From the NCBI RefSeq assembly GCF_032854445.1, contig NC_088304.1, positions 2,852,001 through 2,916,000 of the forward strand: a stretch of 64,000 bases of DNA. Direction: 5' to 3'. This stretch comes from Liolophura sinensis (Eukaryota; Mollusca; Polyplacophora; Chitonida; Chitonidae). The notes beneath the pieces were generated by a model that was given only the letters and a program-made list of their open reading frames with translations, did no database searches and had not been told where the DNA came from. Position numbers and translations under genes: made by a program. This document shows, one piece after another, positions 10,801 to 22,968 of this stretch (positions are counted from its first letter, which is position 1; every line of letters starts with the position of its first letter).

Positions 10801-12474
10801 GTTTGCCGATTTAACGTTCTCATTGTAGAAAGGACCTCGATGGGACAATGAGACTTACCATACGGGTTGCTGTGGTATCGGGCGGCATTTCGGCACACGT
10901 CCTACGCCGATTTACCGTTCCGATTGTAGAAAGGACCTCGATGGGACAAGGAGACTTAACATAGGGGTTGTTGTGGTATCCAGCGGCATTTCGGCACACA
11001 TCATTTGTCGATTTAACGTTCTGATTGTAGATGGGACAATGAGACTTACCATAGGGGTTGTTGTGGTATCCAACGGCATTTCGACACACGTGGTTTGCCG
11101 ATTTAACGTTCTGATTGTAGATGGGACAATGAGACTTACCATAAGGGTTGTTGTGGTATCCAGCGGCATTTCGGCACACGTCCTACGCCGATTTAAAGTT
11201 TTGATGTAGAAAGGACCTCGATGGGACAATGAGACTTACCACAGGGGTTGTTGTGGTATCCAGCGCCATTTCGGCACACGTCGTTTGCCGACTTAACGTT
11301 CTGATTGTAGAAGAGACAATGAGACTTACCATAAGGGTTGTTATGGTATCGGGCGGCATTTCGTCAAAGGCCGTTTGCCGATTTAACATTCTGATTGTAG
11401 ATGGGAAAATGAGACTTACCACAAGGGTTGTTGTGGTATCCAGCGGCATTTCGGCACACGTCGTTTGCCGATTTAACATTCTGATTGTAGATGGGGCAAT
11501 GAGACTTACCATAAGGGTTGTTGTCGTATCGGGCAGCATTTCGGCACACGTCGTTTGTCGATTTAACGTTCTGATTGTAGAAGGGACCCCGATGGGACAA
11601 TTAGACTTACCTTACGGGTTGCTGTGGTATTGGGCGGTATTTCGAAACACGTTATTTGCCGATTTAACATTCTGATTGTAGAAAGGACCTCGATGGGACA
11701 ATGAGACTTACCATACGGGTTGCTGTGGTATCGGGCGGCATTTCGGCACACGTCCTACGCCGATTTACCGTTCCGATTGTAGAAAGGACCTCGATGGGAC
11801 AAGGAGATTTACCATAGGGGTTGTTGTGGTATCCAGCGCCATTTCGGCACACGTCATTTGCCGACTTAACGTTCTGGTTGTAGAAGGGACAATGAGACTT
11901 ACCATAAGGGCTGTTATGTTATCGGGCGGTATTTCGGCACACGCAGTTTGCCGATTTAACGTTCTGATTGTAGAAGGGACCTCAATGGGACGAGAATTAC
12001 CATTGGTTTTGCTGTGGTATCCGGCGGCATTTTGACACACGTCGTTTCCCGATTTAACGTTCCGATTGTAGAAGGGACCTCGGTGGGACAATGAGACTTA
12101 CCATACGGGTTGCTGTGGTATCGGGCGGCATTTAGGAACACGTCGATGCCGATTTAATATTTTGATTGTAGAAGGGACCTTGATGGGACAATGAGACTTA
12201 CCATAAGGGTTGTTGTGGTATCCAGTGGCATTTCGGTACACGTCGTTTGCCGATTTAACGTTCTGATTGTAGATGGGACAATGAGACTTACCATAAGGGT
12301 TGTTATGGTATCGGGCGGCATTTCGACACACGTCGTTTGCCGATCTAACGCTCTGATTGTAGAAGGGACCTCGATGGGACAATGGGACTTACCATAAGGG
12401 CTGTTGTGATATCGGGCGGCATTTCGGTAAACGTCTTTGGCCGATGGGTACCATCCGTAAGTGATCTCCTTCAT
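7898..12474 (-). CDS. Uncharacterised 406-residue Pro/Arg-rich protein, 3 coding exons
   Basis: Coding exons on the minus strand are 12474-12393, 9817-8920 and 8138-7898. All junctions are GT-AG and phases agree (27 codons plus G; then AA plus G). An in-frame TAG lies just upstream of the ATG. Residues 1-27 include GWYPSAKDVYRNAARYH. Exon 2 (to about residue 327) is GC-rich and encodes a Pro/Arg/Ser-rich, probably disordered region ending in an acidic patch (DDSDSEDEADTSKDEYDEAL) and EKYGWRAEIHGDPYGLK. Exon 3 gives an ordered-looking C-terminus with PPEPPGGHMENWQTFFLNTI, HKEWMSEVIHAKRMQLQKKQ and a final KKYAFAY. The acceptors are strong (for example CTCGTCTTTCTTTTCAG). I do not recognise the family and infer no function. 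There is no signal peptide or membrane segment. Intron 1 carries a large array derived from exon 1. Confidence 0.75.
8260..8523 (-). mobile_element. SINE family A, near full length (inside intron-free gap between exons 2 and 3)
   Basis: Read on the minus strand, it has a tRNA-like head (A-box-like TGGCTCAGTCGGTTAG; B-box-like GTGAGTTCAAGTCC), a body containing CGTGGGAAGGTCT, GGATGGTCGTGGGTTT and GCCCGGTTTC, then ATTCTTGAGTACGGCGTAAA and an (AAAT)n tail. It sits within intron 2 (8139-8919) of the uncharacterised gene, antisense to nothing coding. Open frames across it are repeat-derived. Confidence 0.9.
10226..12460 (-). repeat. 101/90-bp minisatellite copying an exon-intron boundary, ~23 units
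   Basis: About 23 units occur in intron 1 of the uncharacterised gene. Full units are about 101 bp; short units of about 90 bp lack an 11-bp CCTCGATGGGA block. On the minus strand each unit has an exon-1-like part (AACGACGTGTGCCGAAATGC ... CCTTATG), then GTAAGTCTCATTG, and then about 50 bp of intron-like sequence. The first unit is the real exon 1 end (12393 onwards). Homology to exon 1 begins at about 12446, so roughly 50 bp of coding sequence is duplicated along with the donor. About 19 of 23 units keep GTAAGT; those near 10272, 10955, 11810 and 11996 are altered. The long frames through the array are repeat translations. Confidence 0.85.
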
Positions 12475-12525
12475 TGCCGCTGCTTGCTAATTCTTGTTGT
12501 CAGATAAACTACCTCCAACAGGTTT
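12475..12525 (-). other. Probable 5' UTR segment with upstream splice acceptor
   Basis: Immediately upstream of the ATG at 12474, the minus strand has CTACTTTGTGTTTTCCAG at about 12543-12526, a good 3' splice site. This suggests that a non-coding 5' exon lies further upstream. The segment contains an in-frame TAG before the ATG, which supports the chosen start. Confidence 0.4.
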
Positions 12526-12543
12526 CTGGAAAACACAAAGTAG

Positions 12544-14078
12544 AGGTGATAATTAAACCAAATGTCTCATAATTGTGACAACACTATACCTAAATGATGC
12601 AAATTTGCAGCTTTTAGGAATCACCGGTGTTTCCTTTGCATACCTTTTCCTAATAATGTGTTTAGACCAGGAATAACTTCCACACAAAAATTCATTTTTT
12701 TTCTTTTGCTTGGCAAACTCTGTTTTGAAACTGACACTGTCTAGTTGAATAGGTCAAAAGGTGTGAAGAAAAAGGTTCCACAACATACGTTTCATCATGC
12801 ATGAAGCTTTGCATCAAAAGGCTCTCTCTGAACCACTTAATTATCTAGTATTCATTAATATGGTCTGATTCGCTGCGAATTACAACCGGAAATTCAATTT
12901 ATGATAGAGTAGATCGATTGGTAGGGCACATCCCGGAGTGACACGGGTGGGCTTAGCATTCTCAAGGCCAAGTCCCCTTGCATTGTTTTAATATTTTTTT
13001 ATACTGGTATGTTAAATACATGACAGCACAATATTATAAGTAATACGAGATCAGTGACGTCTAATAAATTGCAATCAGCATCACTGCATATTTATTCTTA
13101 ATGCCGTGGTACTTTGGGGCGTGTAATTCGTTAGTATTTAAACATAAAGAACGAACTGTTAGAATAAATTCCTAAATGAAGTGAAATGACCAGAGGTCGT
13201 ACGTCTCCAGTTGCGTGCTACCATTTGTCAGCTCTCATACTGTCGTCGCTGCTCTATGAAGTCTTTAAGCTAACAGTAAATCTCTCCGTCAACGAAATGT
13301 CTTAGCTTTCGGTTAAACACGTTGACAAAAAACCTGTTCCTTTGAGTGGCCTGAAGCAAGAATTGACTAACACCTACCTCTGACCTGTGACCTGCATTTC
13401 ACGTGGGGAATCCTACCCGTATTTGGCAACAGTCTACAGATTTAGCTAGTCTATTGTCTATTTAGGATCCACCGTTGGCTGCTGCCAGGGCCTGGTTATG
13501 CATCACTAGATATAACAGGTCCGCTGCATCATTAATAATGCACGCAGCACGTGCTTCAAACACGCCATTGGCTACTACCTACAACGCCATTACTTTTACA
13601 GGTAATCAATATTACAGCTTCCACACGCACACTGACTGGGAGGGCCGAACAAACATCAAAGGTTTCGGATACAAATGATTGAGTGGTGATTTGCTAACTG
13701 ATTCATTAACTCATATGGTTAATCCACTTTTACATTTTTTTATGAATTACACTTTTTGCACAGTAATGTATGCTTGTAAATCCTTTGTTTACGGGTCTTG
13801 CAGCATTCCTTAAATTGGGGTCACGACCTCTGACATAAAATGACATATCTTTATTTCACTCGTATTGGTTGACGACTGGTACACGAATGTCGGTTCTGAC
13901 ATCTAGATTTAAGGTCATCAATACTTGTCCTCATTTACCATTTCCACGACTTTGCCATCTCTAATTAATTTATGTAGCTCCTTAGTAGCGGTCGCCAAGA
14001 AAACACCGCAGGGGAAGTAATAGTAGTAACTATTCACTGACGTCCTTTATACGATGTCATGTACATGCCGATACATAT
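12544..14078. other. No gene seen; one family E repeat
   Basis: AT-rich DNA. At about 13048-13130 there is a GTGACGTCTAATAAATTGCA block of repeat family E, also found near 14768, 15480, 18190 and 26160. No coding exon recognised. Confidence 0.4.
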
Positions 14079-14525
14079 GTGCACATAACCGCACGGACAA
14101 ACACACAGACAAACGAACAGACAAACGCACGGACAAACGCACAAACAAACGCACTGACAAACGAACGCACACACAAATGCACGAACAAACACACACAACA
14201 AAACCGCACGGACGAAGGCACAGACAAACGAACGCACAGACAAACGCACGAACAAACGCACAGACAAACGCACAGGCAAATGCACAGACAAACGCACAGA
14301 CAAACGCATACACAAAACGCACGGACAAACACACAGACTAACGAACGCACATACGCAGGGACAAACGCACTGGCAAATGGACAGACAAACGCATGCACAA
14401 ACCCACAGACAACGCACAGACAAACGCACGGACAAACGCACAGACAAACGCATGGACAAACGCACGGACAAACGCACAGACAGACGCACAGACAAAACGC
14501 ACGGACAAAACGCGCGGACAAAAGT
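14079..14525. repeat. 12-bp minisatellite (ACAAACGCACAG-like)
   Basis: About 37 copies of a unit close to ACAAACGCACAG, with variation at the CAG/CGG position and occasional 13-bp or shorter units. Several frames on both strands stay open because the 12-bp unit contains no stop; these are not genes. Confidence 0.95.
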
Positions 14526-14767
14526 GACAATAATATGCTGAAATATAGTCTATTTTTGCAAACTTGAACTAATCTCCAATCGCTATTATCTATTCATAAA
14601 CACGAACTACATACAAGCTGAGTACTGGTGGCATGCACCCAGCCAAGCGGCGTGTTTGAAGGAAGCATCTATAATTTGTGCTTTTTCGCGTTAACAACAT
14701 GAATATATCTTTGACGTTTGAAATCAAACATGGCACATGGATCTACTGACCGAAAGATGAACATTCT

Positions 14768-14860
14768 GGACCAATGACGTCTAATAAATTGCAGTTAACG
14801 TCACTTCATTTGTATATCTGATTCTGCTTAAGCCATGGTGCTGTGAGGGGCTTGTATGGC
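14768..14860 (+). repeat. Repeat family E copy
   Basis: CAATGACGTCTAATAAATTG followed by GCTTAAGCCATGGTGCTGTG. Equivalent blocks are at 13048 and 26150 in the same orientation and at 15305-15505 and 18135-18210 in the opposite one. The nature of the element is unknown. Confidence 0.6.
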
Positions 14861-15304
14861 TGAAAGATATCCTTTCATTTGCTTTCACGACAAGGCGTTG
14901 TGAAAGTCAAAACAAGATGAATAAATATAAGATGGTCGACAAAAGCCATCTTTCATCACGAAGTTCAGGGGAAAACAAACCCAACCATCCTCTCACCAAT
15001 CATGATATAAAAGTCTACAGCAATGACGACAGAGTGATAGCAAATGACTACAGACAACCGGTGAAATGCGGGCCCATTGTCAATTTGGTTAGGGTTTTAT
15101 TATAAAACTATTCATATATCCTTAAAAGCAGAAACGTATACAGCCCCTAGAGGCATTAAGCAGAGTCAGGTTAACCTGGAAAGCGATGACAATGATTACG
15201 CTATTATCTGTATTTTGATTGGGTAGCTGTTGAATCCGAACCTTTGTCAATTTACCTCGACCAACGTGTTATTCTAACCGTTCATATAAACGCTTAAAAA
15301 CTAT

Positions 15305-15505
15305 CCGCAGCAAATATTCCCTACCACCATGGCTCAAGCACAATTAAGTAAACGCAGTCATGTTAATCTTTAACACCATGGTTTACCCAGAATTAGGTAA
15401 AAAATGCCTTGATGTCAATTGTTAATCCTTTACATCGTGGCTTAAGTAGAACTAAATAAGAAATGGAATGATGACTACTGCAATTTATTAGATACCACTG
15501 GTCTA
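15305..15505 (-). repeat. Repeat family E, tandem copies
   Basis: Three loosely conserved units of about 65 bp carry a CCATGG or CATCGTGG core, then CTTAAGTAGAATTAGGTAA-like and GTCAATTGTTAATCC-like parts. The right end has GCAATTTATTAGATACCACTGG, matching family E in reverse. No coding potential. Confidence 0.55.
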
Positions 15506-17940
15506 AAATTACTCATAACGCTGTGTTGTCATCAAGGCAGTGTTCAAGTATGAAAGGGATTCTTTGGTCTGCGTTCAAAATATTGATAAAATATAACATT
15601 GCAGATGGATCAGAGTGATTTGTGAAAATGCACCTGGCTATAGGTTCGCACACTTTACGGTATTACTGACCTGGTCATAAATCTTGTAAATCTACATACA
15701 GTAATGTTGTATTTCCGCGAACGTGATTGCTTCATACATTCGATACACTGTTATACCCCGGCCATATACATTTATCAAGACACCTCAGCTACAAATTCTC
15801 GCCCGGTGCCTTAAAAATGAGACATGCTCGATTGTCTGTAAGCATTAACGCAGGCGTTAGACAACTGCGAGGAGGCAACGAGAAAAAACAAAGCCAGTGT
15901 AATTACATAATTCCTATAATCGGATTATCTACAGTCCAGTCATTATCACAAACGTAATCGCACGTGCCTGGAGAAACATGTTTGCTTTACCTATACATGC
16001 ATGGAGCATAAAGCATTTACATAATCAACTCACGAGCTCACTGAGTTACATCCCACATCGTATGTACGACTGTACAAGTGAATAACAAAGACACCTCGCT
16101 CACCCTTTGACAGAAACACCTCCCTGTTCACCTATACCGTGATTGATCACCAATTACTGTGTGCGTTTACGGTTTGCTTCTGAATCCCCCGACAGTATAA
16201 AGCCAGGTATATTTAGAGTCTACATTACCAGGTAACCATTAACCTTCTAACCTGTAAACCTCTAAAACTCCCGTATGTTGTTATATTCGCAGAAACGTAT
16301 TACGTATACGCACATTATATTTATGTAAAGGGCAGAAACTGTGCCCGGTGTGTTTCTATACGAGATATGCAAGGTCGGGTAATTAGGGTTACTACCCTAG
16401 AGGCAGCTACACGGGTTCTACTAGCATCACATCGATCCCCAAATCAATAACCATGAACCAACAAACGTATATAAAGACCTGTGTGGGAGGCTTCGAGGGT
16501 AAACAGAGCAAAGTAAGCAAGCTTATAGAAAACACCAGGCCAGATATGAATGGACTGGTGAACGGAAAGGCAACTTTCGGAATTGGGTCGTGAATTTAAT
16601 ATCTTTTCCGAACGTTCTACATATATGTCCGAACTGAGGGTAAGATTTATGGGAGGTACTTTGTGGAATATCACTGCGTTAATTAGCCTCCGTCAGTAAC
16701 AAACGAAGTAGAACTCCAAAGCTATACTACTAGGTTAAGTGCAGTAGCCAACTAGCACACGATCGCCACCTAACTGGTATTAGTTTCCATGCAATTTGAT
16801 TCTGCCTGAATGCTGTCAATAAAACCTACAAAGCGGCCAGGAAGACCCGTCAGCATTGTTGTAGGGGACCATCAGGGTTGTTGTAGGGGACCATCAGCAT
16901 GGTTGTATGGGACTGGTACGGTATCCAGTCAGCACCGCTTCAACCTTGCACTGTCTGTTGCCACATCTATAATTGTTGACATGGTTTAATGCCGACGTGA
17001 GCCAAGCCATATGTAAGCATTTTTACGTGCTTTTACAAATTTGCATTTCACTGGCAATATCCCGCCTTTTATCAAAGCAGAGCGAAGATATGTACACTTT
17101 TCATCTTTCCTGCTGGTATCATACATCATCATACATTTGTAGGTGTCTTTATGAGACAATTAGCTATAGTACACTAGCACTTAGCCATGACAGCAAAAAG
17201 CGGTTTTCTCAAGTATGGACGTTTTTAAAGCCTGTGAAGTCTCTTATTGCTGATAATGATAGCTTGGACACGACGGAGAATAAATAGTACTCAATCTGAC
17301 AAATAAACTAATTCATAGGTGTTGTGCTTTGTTTATCTAATGATTTTCTAATATTTTCTCATTTTGGTAGACTGATTTCATAACAACTGGTTAGGCAACT
17401 TTTTAAATAGATCGTTTGATCTGACGGGGACAGTCTGTTTGCGTACTGAAGATCAATTTTATAACCAAAATAGGCCTGTGAAGGAATTATTTATCATTGT
17501 GTTTTTTCTACAATAATTTATCAGTCCAAGTTTTAAATACTTTAATGACGATGAAACGATCTGACCGATTTCACCTTTGAAGTCTTAGGAACCGGCGATA
17601 TATCGGAATAGAGTTTGACAAGTAAATGTTGCTCAGCTCAGTTTATTTTAAGAAAAGATTTCACCAGGATATGACTCTCATAACATGTACTTCAACCACC
17701 TGGAAAAAATATCAAGACATACTTTTATTTATATTCTAAAGACAAGCGCTTTGATATCATTAAAAATAAATGGCGATTAAAAAAACAACAGGATTGTTAA
17801 TTAACAACTATTTGATTGACGGACCGTGACTGTCAAATACATATTTTTAAGCTCTCCAGTCAAATCAAGGTGAGAAAAAGGGAATAATCGAATCCTACAT
17901 GTTAATAATGTTTGATTTACAGATTGACTGATATAGACCG
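15506..17940. other. No gene seen
   Basis: Unique sequence with only short chance frames. A short tandem (TTGTAGGGGACCATCAG-like, about three copies) lies near 16855-16915. No splice-flanked exon recognised. Confidence 0.4.
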
Positions 17941-17944
17941 ACTG

Positions 17945-18070
17945 GTTGATTGATTGTTATTTAAAGGCTTACTGAAGAATTTTTACACCATGGCGTTTAG
18001 CGTGATGAGTGGAGGAAACAGGACTCCCCGGAGAAAACACCCGAACTTTGGCAAGTCCTTATGGCCTTGT
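17945..18070 (+). repeat. Fragment of another dispersed repeat (family F)
   Basis: TGAGTGGAGGAAACAGGACT followed by CCCCGGAGAAAAC and CCGAACTTTGGCAAG resembles the body of a common short retroelement. Related degraded sequence occurs near 28020-28065 and 31825-31885. Classification is tentative. Confidence 0.4.
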
Positions 18071-18134
18071 TTACTATGCTAAACACTACTGTTCCTGTAT
18101 ATGTTTAAATAGCATCAAGTTTACATCAAGCCCC

Positions 18135-18210
18135 CTTCGCACCATGGATTAAGCAGCATTATGTGAAAACATTGCCGTGATGTTAATAACAATTTATTAG
18201 ACGTCACGCG
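18135..18210 (-). repeat. Repeat family E copy
   Basis: CACCATGGATTAAGCAGCAT followed by TAACAATTTATTAGACGTCA is family E in reverse orientation. Confidence 0.55.
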
Positions 18211-18386
18211 TTTAATAAATGTATGCAGCTTTGCATCGTCTTCGACAAATAGTTAATATTTTACACTTTTAATTACCATGTTGTAAATGTTTTTGAAGAA
18301 AAGTTTGCATTACAACTTTTACAATTTAACAGCAAAGTGACAAACAAATATGTTACTTCTGCGACCTATAATAATCCAAAAGTGTA

Positions 18387-18612
18387 TTTGTTTATTTATT
18401 TGATTGGTATTTTATGCCGTACTTAAGAATATTTCATTTTTACAACGGTGGCCAACTTTATGTCGGTAGCAGACCGGGCAGAGCCCGCGGGAAATCCACG
18501 ACCGTCCGCAGGTTCCTGGCAAAGACCTTCTCACGCCCGACCGCGGAGGAAGTCGGCATGGGCAGGGCCTCACTGGTGAGAAACACCTGAGTCACACTCT
18601 TTGCTGCTGGCT
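18387..18612 (-). mobile_element. SINE family A, diverged copy
   Basis: On the plus strand: TTTATTTATTTGATTGGTAT, TGCCGTACTTAAGAATATTT, GACCGGGCAGAGCCCG and CACGACCGTCCGCAGGTTCC. The element is in reverse, with a degraded head. Confidence 0.85.
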
Positions 18613-20734
18613 ATAAAAACTGAATAGGAAGGTCATGTCCTTTTTAATAATATACACGTGAATTTCTGCCTATTCATGAAAATAAGTAAATAAAAATAAT
18701 GATGAACTTATTATTAGCATGCACATATTTGTGTATGTTGCCGCAGAGGATTAGAGAAGCAATAAAGGTTTATAATACAATTCACAAACGTGCAGCCAGT
18801 TCCAACACAAACTCTCCTTCATACAAACCCTACACTTCTCGCTTCAGTTAGTGCCTTTGTGCCGTATAGGGTCGTAAAATGACAATTTCGTCCAACAAAG
18901 ACTTTTCATTGGTTACGCTTCCTGATGCGTATGATCCGAGAGATCTTCGACAACTGTGGACTTTTTTCTGTTCTGTCCACCAGACAACATAAGCATGCTC
19001 TCTGGCACAATTAGATCTTGTTATTTGCTCTCCATTACAGCTTTTCAAAGAGGACCATGACCCATGCAGATAAACTTAAAAGCTTCGTTTCTACTTTCAG
19101 ATCTGTGTATGTGTACAGTCGCTCGAAAAAAATCGAAGAGTATCTTCGTTACTAAGCAAATAGTGCCGACTATTATAACGTGTACCATCCTGACTATGAC
19201 TATAGTACTGTTCGTGCGGTTTCTTGGGGATAGTAGTTTGACACTTAAACCGTTGTATATTTGTATGGTGCTACTCCATATGTATTTTAACACAAGCCTA
19301 ACATCCAAGCGCATAATTATTTAACGACCAAGAAACTTGGAAGATCATGAGCGCAGGTTGCTAAGTATACGTACTAAAACATGACAACAAACATCAAATC
19401 ACTCTTAATCTTCGCACCTGCAGTTACCATGGAAAGGCAAGTTTACAAACCGAGTGCAAATGGTTAAGTTCTTTCTTTACAAACTTATACGTCCGAGGAA
19501 TACTCAATTAGTTGAATGAGAATTTAAAAATTTAAACAGAAGTGTACTAATTACGCACTAAATAGGCGTACATAGGTTTTGTATGGTGTAATCCGTGCCT
19601 AAGCTAATACACATAAATCCAAAGTCGTTCGTATTACGTATGTCTATACACGTCCCGATTGTGAAGCCGTAACTAAGATGACTGGGATATCAGCCGTGGG
19701 TATATAATCCCATTAGACATTAGTACAAGAATGACATATACAGCTGTGCGTAAGCCCAATGATAAGAAAGTTAGTAAGCGTGTAATATCAGCTCTTCATG
19801 CATGTACATGTTAGATTTTGATTAACAAACACACTGGCACGCCAGGTTATATAAATTCACATGGTCTTATCAGCGGTTAATATAATTTATTATATGTACG
19901 TACATATTTGATATGACGTTTTGGGGGAAAGCGCGAACATATATTCAGGGTATCCCTAGACTCTATACATCGATGTCTCGAGTCAAATGTACGGTTGGTG
20001 AAACGTGTGGTAAACAACATTAGAATACACTTAAACAAGATGATGACAATGGTGGAACATTTCGGAAGTGGCTCTGGTAAAGATCAAATGCCCCAATATA
20101 CATACATCTATACGTGATACACGTTTATGTCATTGGCGTCGGCACTTTGGCAGCATGGATTCACACTGCCACAAGACACAGTGTATTTACACACACCTAA
20201 TCACTCCTCCTCATCTTATGACTGAAAAATGCTTAAATACGATGTTAAACCCTAAGCATATATACATACATATACAAGCTTATATATAATGTTCAGAACA
20301 AAGCTGGAAGTTAAATCTGCTTCAAATTAAATTAATAACTTAAATTAGATTTTGTATCAGCGGAAGCTTTATTGCCATCATAAATCGATCCATGCGGAGC
20401 ACTCCGAACTTGATACGACCTGTATGTGACGTCATAAGCCTACTATTCGATGTTTAAGTCATATATGTGGTATGTTCGTGCAATGTCACATACTCCTTGC
20501 CTACACTTGCAAAGGGCTTTTTTATGTCAACGTATAAGCGTCTTTCCACATTACAAATCTCAAATCAAACAGCAAATATTATTAAGTTTTACTTCAGCGA
20601 AGATGTTGACCTCAGGAATTTCATGTTGATATATTTATTTGGTTTGTGTTTGATGTTGTACTGAAAACGTTTTTATACTATGTTAAAGGTTGTCGGGTTG
20701 TTGGCAAAACCCTGTGGAGAAAACCCTGAGTGAA
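18613..20734. other. No gene seen; one family B fragment
   Basis: Mostly unique AT-rich DNA. A plus-oriented family B tail is present at about 20150-20285 (CTCCTCATCTTATGACTGAA, then GATGTTAAACCCTAAGC and a CATA run). Short frames such as 19045-19324 overlap on both strands and have no splice context. Confidence 0.4.
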
Positions 20735-22000
20735 CCAGAACCACCTCGCTTCTCCACAAACCACCACCCTTCTCCATAAACCACCACCCTTCTCCATAAA
20801 CCACCACCCTTATCCATAAACCACCAACTTTCTCCATAAACCACCACCCAACTTTATAAACCACCGCAATTCTCCTCAAACCACCACCCTTCTCCATAAA
20901 CCACTACCCTTCTCCACAAATCACTAGCTTTCTCAAAAGCTGTCACTTTTCTGTACAAACCACCACCCTTCTCAATAAATGACCATGCTTCTCCATAAAC
21001 CACCACCCTTTTTCACAAACCATCACCTTTCTCTACAAACCACCACCCTTCTCCACAAACCACCACTCTTCTCCACAAACCACCACCCTTCCTCATAAAT
21101 CACCACACTTCTCCATAAACCACCACCCTTCTCCATAAACCACCACCCTTTTCCATAAACCATCACCTTTCTCTACAAACCACCACGCTCCTCCACAAAC
21201 CACCACCCTTTCCCACAAACCATCAGCTTTCTCTAAAAACCACCACCCTTCTCCACAAACCACCACCCTTCCGCATAAATCACCACCCTTCTCCATAAAC
21301 CACCACCTTTCTCAATAAATCACCACCCTTCTCCATAAACCACCACCTTTCTCCATAAACCACCACCTTTCTCCACAAGCCACCACCCTTTTCTGCAAAT
21401 CACTGCCCTTCTCCATAAACCATCAACTGTCTGTAGAAACCACCAGCCTTCTGCATAATGCACCACTCTTCTCCATAAACCACCACCCTTCTACACAAAC
21501 CACCACCCTTTTCTACAAACCATCACCTTTCTCTACAAACCACCACCCTTCTCCACAAACCACCACCTTTCTCCACAAGCCACCACCCTTTTCCTCAAAT
21601 CACTGCCCTTCTCCATAAACCATCAACTGTCTCTACAAACCACCACCCTTCTCTACAAACCATCACCTTTCTCTACAAACCAAAACCCTTCTCCACAAAC
21701 CACCACCTTTCTCCACAAGCCACCACCCTTTTCCGCAAATCACTGCCCTTCTCCATAAACCATCAACTGTCTCTACAAACCACCACCCTTCTCTAGAAAC
21801 CACCGCACCATCTACACAAACCACCACCCTTATCCATAAACCACCACCCTTCTCCACAAACCAAGACCTTCTCCACAAACCAAGACCTTCTCCACAAACC
21901 ACAACTTCTCTCTATAGACGACCACCTTTCTCCATAAACCATTACCCTTCTCTACAAACCACCACACTTGTCCATAAATTCCGACCCTTCTCCACAACTA
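20735..22000. repeat. 20-bp minisatellite, ~60 copies
   Basis: The unit is close to CCACCACCCTTCTCCATAAA, with frequent variants (CACAAA, CTACAAA, CATCACCTTTCT). The minus strand is G-rich, with GGTGGTTT and GAAGGGTGGT runs, and all minus-strand frames here are repeat translations (Gly/Trp/Val-rich). Some segments of about 200 bp recur within the array (around 21340-21440, 21560-21650 and 21700-21790), so it also has higher-order structure. Confidence 0.95.
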
Positions 22001-22866
22001 CTTTGTTGACCTGATTTATTTATTTACTGACTAAAACACCAAACAAACAGAATCATATGAAACCTATTAATGTGTTTAATTACGCTGATGTCCACAATTT
22101 TCACGACCAGTATATAGTTTTAGGGGAGACTTGTCAATGTACATGGATCCTACGAAACTAGCCAAGGTCCAGTATTTATTGGCACAGTTAGTTAGTTGGA
22201 CGTTTTGTTGCTCGTCCTGCCATAAGCCGAAATACGACCATTTCAGAGATACGCGGGCGTCTGGGACTATATTTTCATCTGTTTAATGTTAACTCATTTC
22301 ACAATACCAAGGATGAGACTTTGACATGTTTCACATCTATTGATCTAGAGATAGCTTGAAATGGCTATAAGATTGACCCAGCTAAAATAAAGCCACTGAA
22401 CCTAAACCAGATGAAATTACAGAGATGCTGACCAAAGCCCAAATAGTGACTATAATAAATATTTCCAATAACGGAAGTAACCCCCCCCCCCCCCCCCCGC
22501 CCACAATATATTAACTATAGTTGCCTTAGCCAAGTAGAAGCAAAATCAGTGGGTTTTTTTTTGTTTTTGTCAATCTTCAAAAAATAAGCAAGTGTCAACA
22601 TTCTGAAACCTGTACAGGAAGTCCTGCATGCAGTACATGACGTGGTACAATCAGAGTTATTACTTTAACATGGTGCTTTTACGAACAGTTGCAATCAAAG
22701 CGCGAGTTATCTATATTTTTATTCGACCTGACAAAATCGAAAATGCGTCAAAGCGGAATTATATATAGGCCTTTACTCCACAGTTAATGTGCGTTAAAAC
22801 GGGTTATACGGCTTATACTAGTGTATATACATGTACATGCACGACTATTAACATTAGTATTGCATC
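22001..22866. other. No gene seen; homopolymer tract
   Basis: Unique DNA with an uninterrupted C run at about 22482-22498. No coding signal. Confidence 0.4.
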
Positions 22867-22968
22867 CTATTGCCTGTGTTTAAGTATTACATACCTGTGT
22901 TTAAGTATTACATACCTGTGTTTAAGTATTACATACCTGTGTTTAAGTATTACATACCTGTGTTTAAT
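22867..22968. repeat. 21-bp tandem repeat, five copies
   Basis: CTGTGTTTAAGTATTACATA plus one base is repeated almost perfectly, with the last copy truncated. The near identity suggests recent expansion. Confidence 0.95.

Noticed and set aside
10228..12382. Overlapping minus-strand frames with CRNAAGYHNNPYGKSHCP repeats read as a repetitive protein
   Set aside because: Units of 101 bp shift frame and each contains a splice donor. The coding exon can be placed at 12474-12393 with a phase-matched acceptor at 9817, so the array is best explained as intronic.
14034..14579. Frames of 95-162 codons on both strands (Cys/Val-rich and Thr/Gln/Asn-rich)
   Set aside because: They come from a 12-bp repeat without stop codons, open in several frames at once.
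19045..19324. Overlapping open frames on both strands of 86-89 codons
   Set aside because: Open on both strands at once, with no splice sites or recognisable domain; likely chance.
20673..21902. Gly/Trp/Val-rich minus-strand frames (MEKGGGLW...)
   Set aside because: They are translations of the 20-bp array.
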